A stretch of DNA of 64,000 nt. Origin: Pukyongia sp. (GTDB lineage: Bacteria > Bacteroidota > Bacteroidia > Flavobacteriales > Flavobacteriaceae). The DNA is taken from contig JASBSY010000014.1 of assembly GCA_030148705.1 (NCBI GenBank), forward strand, positions 124,001-188,000. The letters run 5' to 3'. The notes below the pieces were generated by a model. It was not told where the DNA came from and searched no databases. It saw nothing but the letters and a program-made list of their open reading frames with translations. A program made the translations under genes and the position numbers. Below are positions 11,301 to 20,910 of the stretch, piece after piece (within the stretch, counting starts at the first letter, position 1; every line of letters begins with the position of its first letter).

Positions 11301-11657
11301 CTCCTTGTTCAGTAGCGCTACGCCTTTATTGATATAGAAGTAAACTTTCGATTCTTCACATCCTAGCTCAATACCTTCATTACAGACACGAATAGTTTCG
11401 TCGTATTTTTTCTCCTGAAGTAGATAATACGCTTTCGAGGTGAGTGCGGAACAATAAGAAGAATCATTCTTGCTCACCATATCCAGATACGATATTGCCT
11501 TGGAGAAGTCTCCCCGTTCTGTTGCCGAATTCACCTTTTGCTGAATATCGTCTATGTCTATAAAAGGAAGTTTATCCTGCGAAAAGCCTGATATCACGGA
11601 GAAAATGATCAGGGCTGGGGCCAAAAAATTTTTCATCCGCCTAATATATATATCCAC
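8340..11657 (-). CDS. Large TPR + MORN-variant (YwqK-like) repeat protein
   Basis: 1105 aa; N-terminal TPRs, then many repeats of the type YYxNGxLxxxxxYxxGxxxG. Confidence 0.9.
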   Translation of the reverse strand: MDIYIRRMKNFLAPALIIFSVISGFSQDKLPFIDIDDIQQKVNSATERGDFSKAISYLDMVSKNDSSYCSALTSKAYYLLQEKKYDETIRVCNEGIELGCEESKVYFYINKGVALLNKEDYESANKTLDKGLKLYPKNYLLTYNKGVSLESSEKYAEAAQAYKQAIILNPMYKKSHRQLGNLCYKQELMAQALMCYNMYLFLDPDSDDSFDILKSLNGIAAATNENKADPGVQLSSEDAGFEDMDIVLNQKIALSASYETGIDVDLALVRQNHALFQQLKDFKGNDGFWSKKYVPFFQWINNNDYFDEFIYTLIYTSDDNEHSRLVKRNEKELIEFVPKAFVKWQEILAKNDKVIDGKKVSYYNFYSDSHVQAQGPMADGEAYGQWDLFNEDGQLVAVGNFNKKGEKDGNWKWYYPSGTLKETALYKNDKLQGNNKLYHENGRLNIDANFLDDELDGRYRLYNKYGAMLQDKYYKAGVLDGMFTSFFSTGETMVEFKIPYTQDEVHGNLIEYYSNGKIFAQANHENGKKQGKEQKFFINDILYSEIEYQNGEPNGSYKSFYIDNTPREVGQTLNGYYNGPWKSYHRNGTLETEFVYDNGEVDGLYKKYDTDGKLYYEYQYRKGEIIAYTFYNKQGEIIKEARKRGGEFLYTGFSPLGIQISEGIYDISGGKMGKWKFYTENGTLSSEGDYKENKLNGTYIEYYNNGNKKQIAQYADDQLQGYFQSFYIDGTLYAQGYYKDGLEVGEWRTYYNDGTLKDISYYHEGKLNGEYQLFTVDGKPAIIYNYEFGSVLSGKFLDKEAKVLQVINYEKEEDDYQIVYKHFNNAPASIYTYKHGVKHGAYTNTNFYGTTTVTGSFLNGAEDGEWIWYFDNGQKKRVRNYLNGEYHGKALDYYENGQLENEYLYEHGEATGTWVSYHENGTIYTRSDYRFNEYHGRKEFYSPNGHLQLVRIYDHGRLTGYTYLGKDGKELPVIPVENETTVIKAFFDNGKVSREMEYKNGQLVNKYKAYYYNGQLENELDYVVNTYHGKDIEYYENGKLKVERSYNYDDLHGPLKEYYENGVIKLEAEYRNGERVGTGSYYDENGKLTKKEYYFNGGIYEVETF

Positions 11658-11848
11658 AATAAATTATGCTAATAATAAAGCAGGAAAAAATTGTAGAATC
11701 TGGTAGTGTGTAAACTTCGGTTTGAAAATCAGTCCATTATCGAACGTATCATTAAAATCGTGAATAAATCAGAACTGTGGTTGATATGAATATCCCCCGT
11801 CTAAAGCGCTGCTCAGGATAAACTTCGAGTCAGTATGCTTCGCATAAA

Positions 11849-11874
11849 AAACACCCCGCTATCGCGAGGTGTTT
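11849..11874 (-). terminator. Hairpin terminator downstream of tRNA-Arg
   Basis: AAACACCCCGCTATCGCGAGGTGTTT inverted repeat. Confidence 0.7.
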
Positions 11875-11900
11875 GCTGTTGTTCCCACTCACTTCGTTCG

Positions 11901-11972
11901 TGGTCTCACCAGGACTCGAACCTGGATCTAGAGTTTAGGAAACTCCTATTCTATCCCTTGAACTATGAGACC
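11901..11972 (-). tRNA. tRNA-Arg (anticodon CCT)
   Basis: Minus strand GGTCTCA...GGAGT-TTCCTAA-ACTCT...CCAGG-TTCGAGT-CCTGG-TGAGACC-A; full cloverleaf. Confidence 0.92.
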
Positions 11973-12074
11973 CGTTTGCAGTTTTAAATCCTCAGTAGAC
12001 CCGTGATTTATAAATCCGCGGTACAAAATTATATAATTTATTTCTCTGCGCTGCCGAAATACTATCTTTAAAAG

Positions 12075-12749
12075 GTGAAATTGGAAAACATTCGTATGTC
12101 GGCATTTAAGCCAATACTCTTGCTCACGGTTCTGCTTATATCTCTCAACGGCTGTGCCGGGGATTCAGGGGAAGATACTTTCTCAGGCTGTGAACCTGTT
12201 ACAAAAGAGACGGATTATTCAATTCTCTTTATCGGCAATAGCCTAACCTTTACCAATAACCTCCCTGAATTGGTTACCTCAAAGGCTGCAGAGATTGAGA
12301 TCACCCTGGCGACAAAAATGGTGGCATACCCCAATTACGGTCTTGAAGACCACTGGAATGACGGGGACATACAGCAGTTGATAGAATGTGGAATATACGA
12401 TTTCGTCATCATACAGCAGGGGCCTTCCTCTCAGGCCGAAGGACGTGCATCCCTGCTCGAATTCGGTGGCAAGATTGCCGAACTCTGTAATGCGAATGGT
12501 TCGCAGCTGGCATTTTTTATGGTATGGCCTTCCCTGGCAAATTACAATACCTTTCCCGGGGTAATCGCAAATTATACCGATGCCGCCGAAGCTACCCATG
12601 CTATCCTTTGCCCGGTGGGCAGAATATGGAAGGAGTATTTCGACAAGACTTCCGATTATTCGTATTATGGTCCGGACAACTTCCATCCTTCTCCGGAAGG
12701 CAGCCTGGTAGCCGCGGAAGTAATCCTCGCCTCCCTGCCACTGAATTAA
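12075..12749 (+). CDS. SGNH/GDSL-like hydrolase lipoprotein
   Basis: 224 aa; lipobox LNGCAG; FIGNSLTFTNNLP block and C-terminal DNFHPSPEG. Confidence 0.75.
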   Translation: MKLENIRMSAFKPILLLTVLLISLNGCAGDSGEDTFSGCEPVTKETDYSILFIGNSLTFTNNLPELVTSKAAEIEITLATKMVAYPNYGLEDHWNDGDIQQLIECGIYDFVIIQQGPSSQAEGRASLLEFGGKIAELCNANGSQLAFFMVWPSLANYNTFPGVIANYTDAAEATHAILCPVGRIWKEYFDKTSDYSYYGPDNFHPSPEGSLVAAEVILASLPLN

Positions 12750-12759
12750 AAGAGCAGTA

Positions 12760-13506
12760 TTATTCGACCGTAATTTCGGCATTCTCTATGGTAGATAACA
12801 ACTTGAGCTCACCCCGTTCAAACATATCAGGTAGGCTATCCAGGGGTGTTGACTTATCGTTCGGCTTATAATTATTGTAGTCCTGAAAGAGAATGTCGCC
12901 AACCCTTCTTTTATTGATGGCTTCTCTAAACCGTACTCCTCCTCCTTCGGTAAGATAGGAGTAAGCCAGATAATCGATCTCCATGCTTTCAGAGTTTATC
13001 CAGTATCTGAATTCGTCCTGGAAATCCTCTCCCCCGTCTTCTTCTGTAAAGACCACTTTTACTGTGTGGTAGGTGTTATTGCGAATTGTAATGTCTCCGA
13101 GATAAGATTTAATAGCAGCCTTATCGTTTAACACCAGGGGTAATTGCATAAAATATAAGACCGAATTAACCGAAGCGCTGTATTTCACGGCCATGGAATC
13201 GGGAACTTCGATTTCCATTCCGTTCACCATTCGCTCAAACCTACCCGAGCTATGTAAAATATCCGAGATCGTACTCCCGTCAATTGTGTGTTCTCGGGTA
13301 TAGGTATACTGGTCTGAAGTTCGCACTGCTGTGTAACTGTGCTCCCGAAAATTAAAGCGTAGCTCTTTATCTAAGATTTTCTCCATTCCGTGGGCCGCGA
13401 TTGCTTTGTTTACCAGTTCATCGCCATTGTGATTGCTCTCCTGTCTACACCCGGTTAAGAAGATGAGTACAAGGAACAGTATGGAAATTGGGTTGTTAGC
13501 AGCCAT
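12760..13506 (-). CDS. Hypothetical lipoprotein (DUF6503-like)
   Basis: 248 aa; lipobox IFLTGCRQ. Confidence 0.65.
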   Translation of the reverse strand: MAANNPISILFLVLIFLTGCRQESNHNGDELVNKAIAAHGMEKILDKELRFNFREHSYTAVRTSDQYTYTREHTIDGSTISDILHSSGRFERMVNGMEIEVPDSMAVKYSASVNSVLYFMQLPLVLNDKAAIKSYLGDITIRNNTYHTVKVVFTEEDGGEDFQDEFRYWINSESMEIDYLAYSYLTEGGGVRFREAINKRRVGDILFQDYNNYKPNDKSTPLDSLPDMFERGELKLLSTIENAEITVE

Positions 13507-13613
13507 TACAGTTATTTTACAGCACAGTAGTCCCGATGAAGATAGAATCCTTTCAGTAGAAATAAAAATAAGTGAGAAAATAAACTGTTTTTCCGATGAG
13601 GTAGTACGAGTTA

Positions 13614-14312
13614 TTATCGCAATTTTTTATCCCACCATACGTATAAGCCGAAAAGTACCAAGCTTACTATCGACCCCCATAGCAGTCCGTTCTTTAAACC
13701 GTCTGTTTGCTGCCCCATGATCGCAATAAAGATTACCAGCGGTGATATTCCCAGCATAGTGGCTCCCATGAATTTCCAGTAACCCATTTTCAGTAGACCA
13801 CCTACAAAGCTTATTGCATCGTTGGAGAGGAAAGGATTAAGGCGTGTTACTATCACGGCCCAAAAGCCATAACTGTCGATAAAATCTTCAATCTTATTCT
13901 CGGTTTGCGGACCGATCAATCGATCGACTATTGCGGGGCCAAAGTATTGCCCTATGGCGTAGCCGGTAGAGGATGCGGCAAAGATTGCACAATAGACGAT
14001 AATACTTCCAAAAATTGGTCCGTAGGCCAGGATGGAAACCACCATAAGTGCGATAGAAGGAATCACAATGAGGAACATCTGGATTATCATTGCCAGGACG
14101 AGCACTACGGGGCCCATCCAGCCAAATTCACTCACCCAATCGCGGATTCGCTCTTCATCATTACTACTGAGTACCGCCCATGCCTCATCGAGAAAGGAAC
14201 GCATATCGGGGATAAAGAAATAGCCAAGCACAAGCGCCGCCAGGATCCCAATGGAAATAAACAGGGGGGTTTTGCTTTTTTTGACGGTTTTATCAGACTT
14301 GGATGCGTTCAT
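13614..14312 (-). CDS. TVP38/TMEM64 (VTT domain) family membrane protein
   Basis: 232 aa; several TM helices; VVTRLNPFLSNDAISFVGG typical VTT motif. Confidence 0.88.
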   Translation of the reverse strand: MNASKSDKTVKKSKTPLFISIGILAALVLGYFFIPDMRSFLDEAWAVLSSNDEERIRDWVSEFGWMGPVVLVLAMIIQMFLIVIPSIALMVVSILAYGPIFGSIIVYCAIFAASSTGYAIGQYFGPAIVDRLIGPQTENKIEDFIDSYGFWAVIVTRLNPFLSNDAISFVGGLLKMGYWKFMGATMLGISPLVIFIAIMGQQTDGLKNGLLWGSIVSLVLFGLYVWWDKKLR

Positions 14313-14430
14313 CCGTTAAAAGTAAGAAGAGTTTTTGAATGGAAATTAGAATAATTTCTTAACACCGGTCTCTTTCACTTTGAAGCACATAAACACAAAA
14401 AGGTAATATCATTTTATTAATAAATTAAAA

Positions 14431-14459
14431 AACCCACTCTCTTAACCAGGGAGTGGGTT
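14431..14459. terminator. Hairpin terminator
   Basis: AACCCACTC-loop-GAGTGGGTT. Confidence 0.7.
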
Positions 14460-14575
14460 CTTACCTTTTTGTTTTCGCCGTAAAGTAGAATTTCATTCAC
14501 TTTACAGCTGGACTTCCTCCTGCGTTCACTTCGCGAACTTCGGCGGATGGACTTCTCGTCCAACTGGGGTCAAAA

Positions 14576-14607
14576 AGAAAATGCCAACCTTTCGGCTGGC
14601 ATTTTCT
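14576..14607. terminator. Hairpin terminator
   Basis: AGAAAATGCCA...TGGCATTTTCT. Confidence 0.65.
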
Positions 14608-14618
14608 TTTCGAAGCTC

Positions 14619-14729
14619 CCCCATCTTTCAAATTATCGAACCAATTAATTGAAGATACGAAACAAATCTACTGTCTTCGCGAGTTTATAGAGGTTCCAGA
14701 ACTTGAGGAATTATTGAAGGCCAATTAAC
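14619..14729 (+). pseudogene. C-terminal remnant of a truncated gene
   Basis: Open frame ...EAPPSFKLSNQLIEDTKQIYCLREFIEVPELEELLKAN* with no start codon, directly after a terminator hairpin. Confidence 0.4.
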
Positions 14730-14861
14730 CTCAGCCCTATCTGATGTTATGATAAGCATCCTATATTAGACTTAAACCAAAGAAAGAGGAGAGAATAGAT
14801 GTAAGAAAGTAATAGCAGAAAAAAGAGTTGATCCGGTATAGAGAAATTAATATAAGAAATA

Positions 14862-15160
14862 ATGGAGACTGAAAAAAGTATACAAAACTTAACGGTTGAA
14901 GAGCAAATGTCGGTGGTTGATGTGACATGGAAAATCCGAGCTCTTTTAAGAGATAGTTTTGAAATCACCCCAGAAACTATTTCAGATTTTTCGGAAGAAG
15001 AACGAGAGGAATTAGAAGATCAAATAACATACAACTTAAGTATTTTAAGAGGCGTGAAGCGTGATATTTTCTTAAGGAATGTAAAGCACATTATAAGTGA
15101 GCGCAATCGTAATTTAACACCAATTAACACTGCAAAAATTATTAATAGGGTAATCCAAAG
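14862..15160 (+). pseudogene. Probable truncated gene (hypothetical); the ORF continues to 15338 into antisense of the TPR gene
   Basis: First ~95 aa (METEKSIQNLTVEEQMSVVD...) look coding; the remainder is antisense to the TPR ORF. Confidence 0.45.
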
Positions 15161-16471
15161 GTTTTGCTTCTCAATTTCTTGCTGTTTATTTTCTGCTACT
15201 TTTTCTGCTAATTGTTTATCTTTTAATGCTTCATTAAATCTTCTGTTTAATGAAAGATTTATTGATTTTGTTTCAATATTATTTAGAGAATCCGATAAGA
15301 CAATGGCGGAAATTAGAGTCTCAGAGGCCATCTTATAATCCCCAAGAGAAATATAATATTTAGAAATAGCTTCCTTAATTTCTTTTTTTAGAGTATAATC
15401 ATTTGATTTGTTTATTAGTTTGTATGCTGTTTCAAGGCGATATTTTGTTTGAGGTGTAATTTTTTTTGTTTCAATCTCAAAATTTGACAAATTAAATAAT
15501 ATAACTGCATCATTGGTAGTAGATTCTGAAATATTATATTTCAATAAGGATTGATATACAAGTTCTGCTTTTTCAAAATACTCTTTTTGTATGTAACACC
15601 ACAATAGCCTAGCCTTTACAAGAAAATAATATGTAGAATTATTGTCGTTTAGATAAAATTCCTTTTCAATTTTGTTTAAATATTCTATTGCTTCATCATA
15701 TTCTTTACCTGAGATTAAACTTACAGCAAGTTCATATAAAAGACTTCTTTTCATTAAGGTATTAGTAGAATCATTTTCCTTATATATATTTAGTGCTTTC
15801 TTAAAAAAATAGACCGAACGGTTAAAATCAAATTCTCTTCTACTTATAGCCCCCAAAAGAATATAAGTTCTTCCTAATGCTTCATATTTATTAGTTTCAA
15901 TTGATATCTTTTGAAGCATCCTAATATATCTCAAGGCATTATCATTATCTTGTATATTAAAGTAGTAATCCGAAATAGAATAATAATTTGCTATCAATGC
16001 ATCATAGTTTCTCTCTTGTTCATTAATTAATATTGATTTTTCTAAATAATTTATTACCGAATCCTTTTGATTTTGAGTTTTAAATCCAATCGCTATGTTA
16101 TTTAACAAGTTGCCATGTTGTTTAGGAAAGTGATCAATCTCTTTGTGATTTAAAGCATTACGCCATACATCTATAGCATTTTGAAAGTTTCCTTTTCTAA
16201 ATTCAATAATTCCCTTTTGAGATAATGCTGTTAACTCAAATTGTGGCAAGTTCATCTGTTTTGCTTTAAGATATAAAGTGTCAACATATAAGCTTGCATG
16301 CTCGATATCAGTTTTTAAATATTGAGTAGCAATTTCATAATATACTGTAAGTAATAGTGAATCTGGCTGCTTTTCTAAGAGTAAATTATGTAAGCTATCA
16401 ATACTTTTTACCTGACTAGTACAGAAAAAAACATTCATATAAATAATTACTAATGGCAAGAACTTTTTCAT
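15020..16471 (-). pseudogene. TPR-repeat signalling protein truncated after its TM helix
   Basis: Signal peptide start MKKFLPLVII at 16471; TPRs; coiled coil; TM NLWITLLIIFAVLIGV, then noncanonical sequence KLRLRSLIMCF antisense to the neighbouring ORF. Confidence 0.65.
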
Positions 16472-16730
16472 ATTCCAGACTTTAGAAGAAATTTTACATC
16501 GATTGCTCGCTAATAAACTTAAGGGGAGAGCTTCAAAGATATTACAAAAAATGAATACGGTATTATAAGGGTTACAGATTTGTAATAATAGCTCTTTTTG
16601 CAATACATGCCATTACCTGTATCTAGCATAAATAAGTAATAAAAAAATTGTATATTGTGAAAACAATTCTCCCCTCTGAGCTTGAGCTCACCTATCCCCA
16701 TTTATTTTTTTATCTATTTAAAATCATATT

Positions 16731-18443
16731 ATGAATAAGAAAATTCTTATATCTGTTTTGGTAATAGTCGTATTGTGTTTAGGTGTTTTTTTAATTCCAC
16801 CATTATTTCAAAAAGATCTGAAGGAATCTTTAGCGGATATATTAAATATTGAGAGTAAAAAATTAATATTAAATCTTCCACCATCTCCCTCAAGATACCC
16901 TGGTTCAATATTGTTGCCATATGATAAATCATATTTAGTATTTACATTAAATGACAGTTTAGATAAAAATTTAGAGCGAGGTAAAAAATTTAATATAAAC
17001 GCCAAATTAAAAAATTCACAATTTGTCAATGGTAATACATCGAGTGGAATTATGGAGGGTATTTTTTCAAACAAACAGCATTTTGAAATTTTAGTTGAGA
17101 TTAAAAATGGACAAATTATAGAACTTCCAATAAAACATTTAAAAGAATATATTAAGAATCATCCTGAAGTCTTAAATGCCTTAAACAAAAGGCAACAACC
17201 TATTATTTTAAATAGATCATATCTAGGCGTGTTAACTTACAATATTGTTGCAAAAGACAAAAAAGGAGCCGAGATACTATCTGAATTTGAAAAAAACGCT
17301 GAAGAACTTCAAAAGCGAATCCCCGAAATAAAAATCAATAGTGACTTTTCAAATAATAATAAAATTTCTTTCTCCCTAACTGAACCAATAATTATAGCGT
17401 ACGAGGCTATGCTTGTGAGTTATATCGTAGATAATTTGTCGAATGAAGATTTACAAATTAGATTAGCGACAATTATAGAGGATGACATCATTGATTTAAA
17501 ATCAAGTAATTCAAAAATTGATTTACCTAGGACTAATAATAAAAATTGGGGGTTAATTACCATTGGTTCGGGACACTTTGAAAATTTTGCGACTCTAGAC
17601 GTCCCTGAAGCAGTCCATAGTGCTTCAACAGTTAAAAAAATATTAGAAAATTATGATCCAAAATTTATTAAATCTCTAATTAGTTCTGAAAATGACATTG
17701 TAACCGATGACAAATTACTTGATTGGACTATAGACTTAAATATTGAACTTCAAGAAAATCCCGTAGATTATTTAGTGATTTATTATGCCGGACATGCGCT
17801 TACATTACCAAATGGTGAAATGAGCCTTTTACAAGGGAATTTAAAAAAAGATTTTGTTGAAACTGCAATTGAAAATATGGATGAGAAAATTGCAAATCCA
17901 AATGATGGTCATCTATTAGTGCGAACTTTATATGACAGTTTTGAAATGACAGGCATACCATTTACAATAATTTTAGATGCATGTTCCCCTAATGAGGAAA
18001 TGGAGCAAGCTTTGCAGAATGTTAATATGCTTCTAGGATCAAAAGACGGATCTAATTTAATGTATATAGGAGACGAGCCTCTCATTACTGATGAAATGTC
18101 AAAGATTAGTAATGTTCTTTCTGAAATTGGGAATAGATTTGAATATCGTACAACCACTAACCCTATCATCTTTTCATCTAAACCAGGCGCTAAAGCATTA
18201 TTCCAAAATGATCCTAATTCTTACTATGATTTACGACTTGCTCCATTAGCAGCAAGATTATCGAGATACTCGCAATTCAATCTTCCAAGTGAACCATTAT
18301 CTCTTGATGAGTTGTTAAGAATGACTGTCGACTATTCCGGAGTAGGTGAAGTTAGTCTAAGTGGGACAATTACTTGGAGTAATTTAGAACTAATGAATGA
18401 AAAACTAGAAAATGTTACTTCTAATAATGTAAATGAGTTTTAG
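16731..18443 (+). CDS. Membrane-anchored caspase-like (peptidase C14 fold) protein
   Basis: N-terminal TM; YLVIYYAGHA (His codon 17793-17795) and TIILDACSPNEE (Cys codon 17982-17984) match the caspase His/Cys dyad context. Confidence 0.75.
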   Translation: MNKKILISVLVIVVLCLGVFLIPPLFQKDLKESLADILNIESKKLILNLPPSPSRYPGSILLPYDKSYLVFTLNDSLDKNLERGKKFNINAKLKNSQFVNGNTSSGIMEGIFSNKQHFEILVEIKNGQIIELPIKHLKEYIKNHPEVLNALNKRQQPIILNRSYLGVLTYNIVAKDKKGAEILSEFEKNAEELQKRIPEIKINSDFSNNNKISFSLTEPIIIAYEAMLVSYIVDNLSNEDLQIRLATIIEDDIIDLKSSNSKIDLPRTNNKNWGLITIGSGHFENFATLDVPEAVHSASTVKKILENYDPKFIKSLISSENDIVTDDKLLDWTIDLNIELQENPVDYLVIYYAGHALTLPNGEMSLLQGNLKKDFVETAIENMDEKIANPNDGHLLVRTLYDSFEMTGIPFTIILDACSPNEEMEQALQNVNMLLGSKDGSNLMYIGDEPLITDEMSKISNVLSEIGNRFEYRTTTNPIIFSSKPGAKALFQNDPNSYYDLRLAPLAARLSRYSQFNLPSEPLSLDELLRMTVDYSGVGEVSLSGTITWSNLELMNEKLENVTSNNVNEF

Positions 18444-18500
18444 TAATGAATCAAACTACTCAATCAACATCTTAATAAATGAAATTTAATTTTCAACAAA

Positions 18501-19925
18501 TTATTCTTTCATAATCTTAAATCTACTAACTTTTCCGTCATTACTAGTAATAATTAAAAAATAAACACCACTCGACAAATTTGAAATTGATATTTCTGAT
18601 TGCGTTGATGTCATAACTTCATTTCCATTTAAATCCATAATAATTACTCTTTCGAACGGATTCAAAGAACTTATTTGAAAGATATCCGTAATTGGATTTG
18701 GATATACAATAATGTCACTAATTATATTATCCTGAATCGCTAACTGATCACAATTTTCACTGAATTCAACTTGTGGATCAACATCTGGCCAATTGGCTTC
18801 ACTATAGATAGGATCGTCAACTTCAATACAAAATAGATTAGGATTATCATTAGCAATAAAATCTGTCACATTTGTATTATTTCCATTCTTTACATTAAGG
18901 TATTCTAAATCATTAGAATCACCTAGAAATTGAATAAGATTTGAATGAATAGATAGATCTACAGAAGTTATATCATTACCTGTTATAGAAATTGATTCCA
19001 ATAGTGTATTCTGAGATAAGTCAATTTCAGTCAGTTCATTAAAACTAACATTCAGAGATCTAATTTGTGGATTTGCAGTTAAGTTGATTGATGTCAATGA
19101 ATTTCCACTCAATGATATTGTTTGAATTTGAGGATTCCCTGAAAAATCTATTTCTGAGAAATTACCGGCTGTACAACGAAAAGACAACAAAGAACTATTT
19201 TGAGTTATATCAATTGATGTCAGGTTATTATTGAAGCTACATTCTATATTTTCTAAAACTGGGTTATTAGAAAAATCAAGACTTGTTAATTGGTTATTAG
19301 AACAACTAACTGTTGTTAATGCACTATTCTGAGAAAGATCTAGGGTCGTTAGATTATTACCACCTACTATCAAACCATCCAAAGCTGGATTGTTGCTAAG
19401 ATCTAAGGTGGAAATCGTATTGTCCTCACAGTGAAAAAATCGCAATAACGGATTTTGAGAGAGGTCTATTGAAGTAAAAAGATTATTATTACAGAAGAAT
19501 TGTTCCAAGACTGGATTTTGAGATAGATCGATACTTGAAATCTGATTATCTATTATCCCCAGTACTGACAAATTAGGATTATTAACAGTATTTATAGAGG
19601 TAAGGTTATTATCATTTAAAGCGAGTAATTCGAGGTTTGTATTTTGCGAAACGTCTATTGAAGTTAGATTATTAAATGAAGCCGCTAAAACTTGTAAAGC
19701 AGCAAAATCTTCAATACCAGTTAAATCTGATATATTTAAGCTAAGAATACTTAATTCAGTTACATTGACAATATTAGCAGTTGGCACAAAATCATCTAGT
19801 GGTGGTGTATCATAACCCAAGTCTATTAACGCTTGTTCAAAATTGTCATCCGGAACAAAAGTTTGTGAGTAGGAATTCCATACAGCTAAGACTGTAAAAA
19901 TGGCAAGCAAGTAATTTCTTTTCAT
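18501..19925 (-). CDS. Leucine-rich-repeat secreted protein with type IX secretion (T9SS) sorting domain
   Basis: 474 aa; signal peptide; about 21-22 aa repeats LTSIDLSQNPxL; C-terminal IVYPNPITD...GVYFLIITSNDGKVSRFKIMK. Confidence 0.92.
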   Translation of the reverse strand: MKRNYLLAIFTVLAVWNSYSQTFVPDDNFEQALIDLGYDTPPLDDFVPTANIVNVTELSILSLNISDLTGIEDFAALQVLAASFNNLTSIDVSQNTNLELLALNDNNLTSINTVNNPNLSVLGIIDNQISSIDLSQNPVLEQFFCNNNLFTSIDLSQNPLLRFFHCEDNTISTLDLSNNPALDGLIVGGNNLTTLDLSQNSALTTVSCSNNQLTSLDFSNNPVLENIECSFNNNLTSIDITQNSSLLSFRCTAGNFSEIDFSGNPQIQTISLSGNSLTSINLTANPQIRSLNVSFNELTEIDLSQNTLLESISITGNDITSVDLSIHSNLIQFLGDSNDLEYLNVKNGNNTNVTDFIANDNPNLFCIEVDDPIYSEANWPDVDPQVEFSENCDQLAIQDNIISDIIVYPNPITDIFQISSLNPFERVIIMDLNGNEVMTSTQSEISISNLSSGVYFLIITSNDGKVSRFKIMKE

Positions 19926-20273
19926 AGCTATCTCTTTAATTAATCAAAAACAAATAATTTTTGAATGTCTAAATTGGGGAGTTAACTGCCTCAAAGATAT
20001 TAATTAGAATGAGATTTTACATGGTAAACATCAAGTGAATAATTATTTAACATAAAATTCTATTAAAACCAAACAACAATTCAATAATTTTTTGCGTTCT
20101 TTATATACATAAGAATCTCCCCAGTATTTTAACTCCCCCTAGTTAGGCCTTTTTGGCTGTTCATTACCGACCAAAAAATAAATGTCTTAATTGTGTTTTT
20201 GAGACATTGCCTTGTTTTTAATTTTTTTATTGTGAATAACATTCAATCATTTATTGTTTTAAAGCTTTTCAAA

Positions 20274-20909
20274 ATGATAAGTATTTTTCTTCTGTTTTTG
20301 GTAACAAGTTGTATGTCTACATCTTATCAATTAAAGAAACAATCATTTGCCTATTCTTCAAAACTCAATAGTGAAAAAACAAATTCTAATCGTGAATGTA
20401 GAATTCACGTTGACTACCCTAAACTAACAGGGTCAAGAGATAAAATTATTGAAGAGAAAATAAATCAGCAACTAAGAAGTAATTTTTTGGAAGATGTAAA
20501 AAAGGATTGTGTTGAAGATTCTATTTTAGATACTGAAGTTTTTTTAACATATAATGAATATGAAAATGATCTAGGCATTTTGTCAATTATATCTCGTCTT
20601 ACAATTTCCGGTGAAGTTTCTGCTGTAAAAATAGAAGGGTATAATATTGAACTTACTTCAGGAAGGTTTTTGTCAAAATACGATTTAATTGATAAAAAAT
20701 TTCATAATGAAATTAATTCACTTTTAATAAAAAAAATTGATTCCAGTATGAAGTATAATTTGGATGATCTTTTTTTTAATGCTGAATTAATATTTTCTAG
20801 TGATAATGCGATCTTTTACCTACCTCAGGTTGGGCTACTTGGTCCATACGAATTGAAAATAAAAATTACTGAAATAAAAAAATTTATTAACAAAAAATAC
20901 CTGCGGTAA
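20274..20909 (+). CDS. Lipoprotein, DUF3298/RsiV-like
   Basis: ATG at 20274 gives lipobox LFLVTSC; C-terminal NAIFYLPQVGLLGPYELKIKITEIK resembles DUF3298. Confidence 0.65.
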   Translation: MISIFLLFLVTSCMSTSYQLKKQSFAYSSKLNSEKTNSNRECRIHVDYPKLTGSRDKIIEEKINQQLRSNFLEDVKKDCVEDSILDTEVFLTYNEYENDLGILSIISRLTISGEVSAVKIEGYNIELTSGRFLSKYDLIDKKFHNEINSLLIKKIDSSMKYNLDDLFFNAELIFSSDNAIFYLPQVGLLGPYELKIKITEIKKFINKKYLR

Positions 20910-20910
20910 A

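Noticed and set aside
8340-11657. MORN/YwqK repeats considered as a toxin-immunity cluster
   Set aside because: YwqK 'antitoxin' naming is an annotation artefact; no adjacent toxin gene, and the gene is in backbone context
14509-14566. GCTGGACTTCCTCCTGCGTTCACTTCGCGAACTTCGGCGGATGGACTTCTCGTCCAACT considered as a structured RNA
   Set aside because: Has short internal palindromes but no consistent fold I could support; resembles a common intergenic repeat near terminators
18501-19925. Regularly spaced repeats considered as a CRISPR array
   Set aside because: Periodicity is about 63-66 nt of coding LRR units with diverged repeats, in an intact ORF
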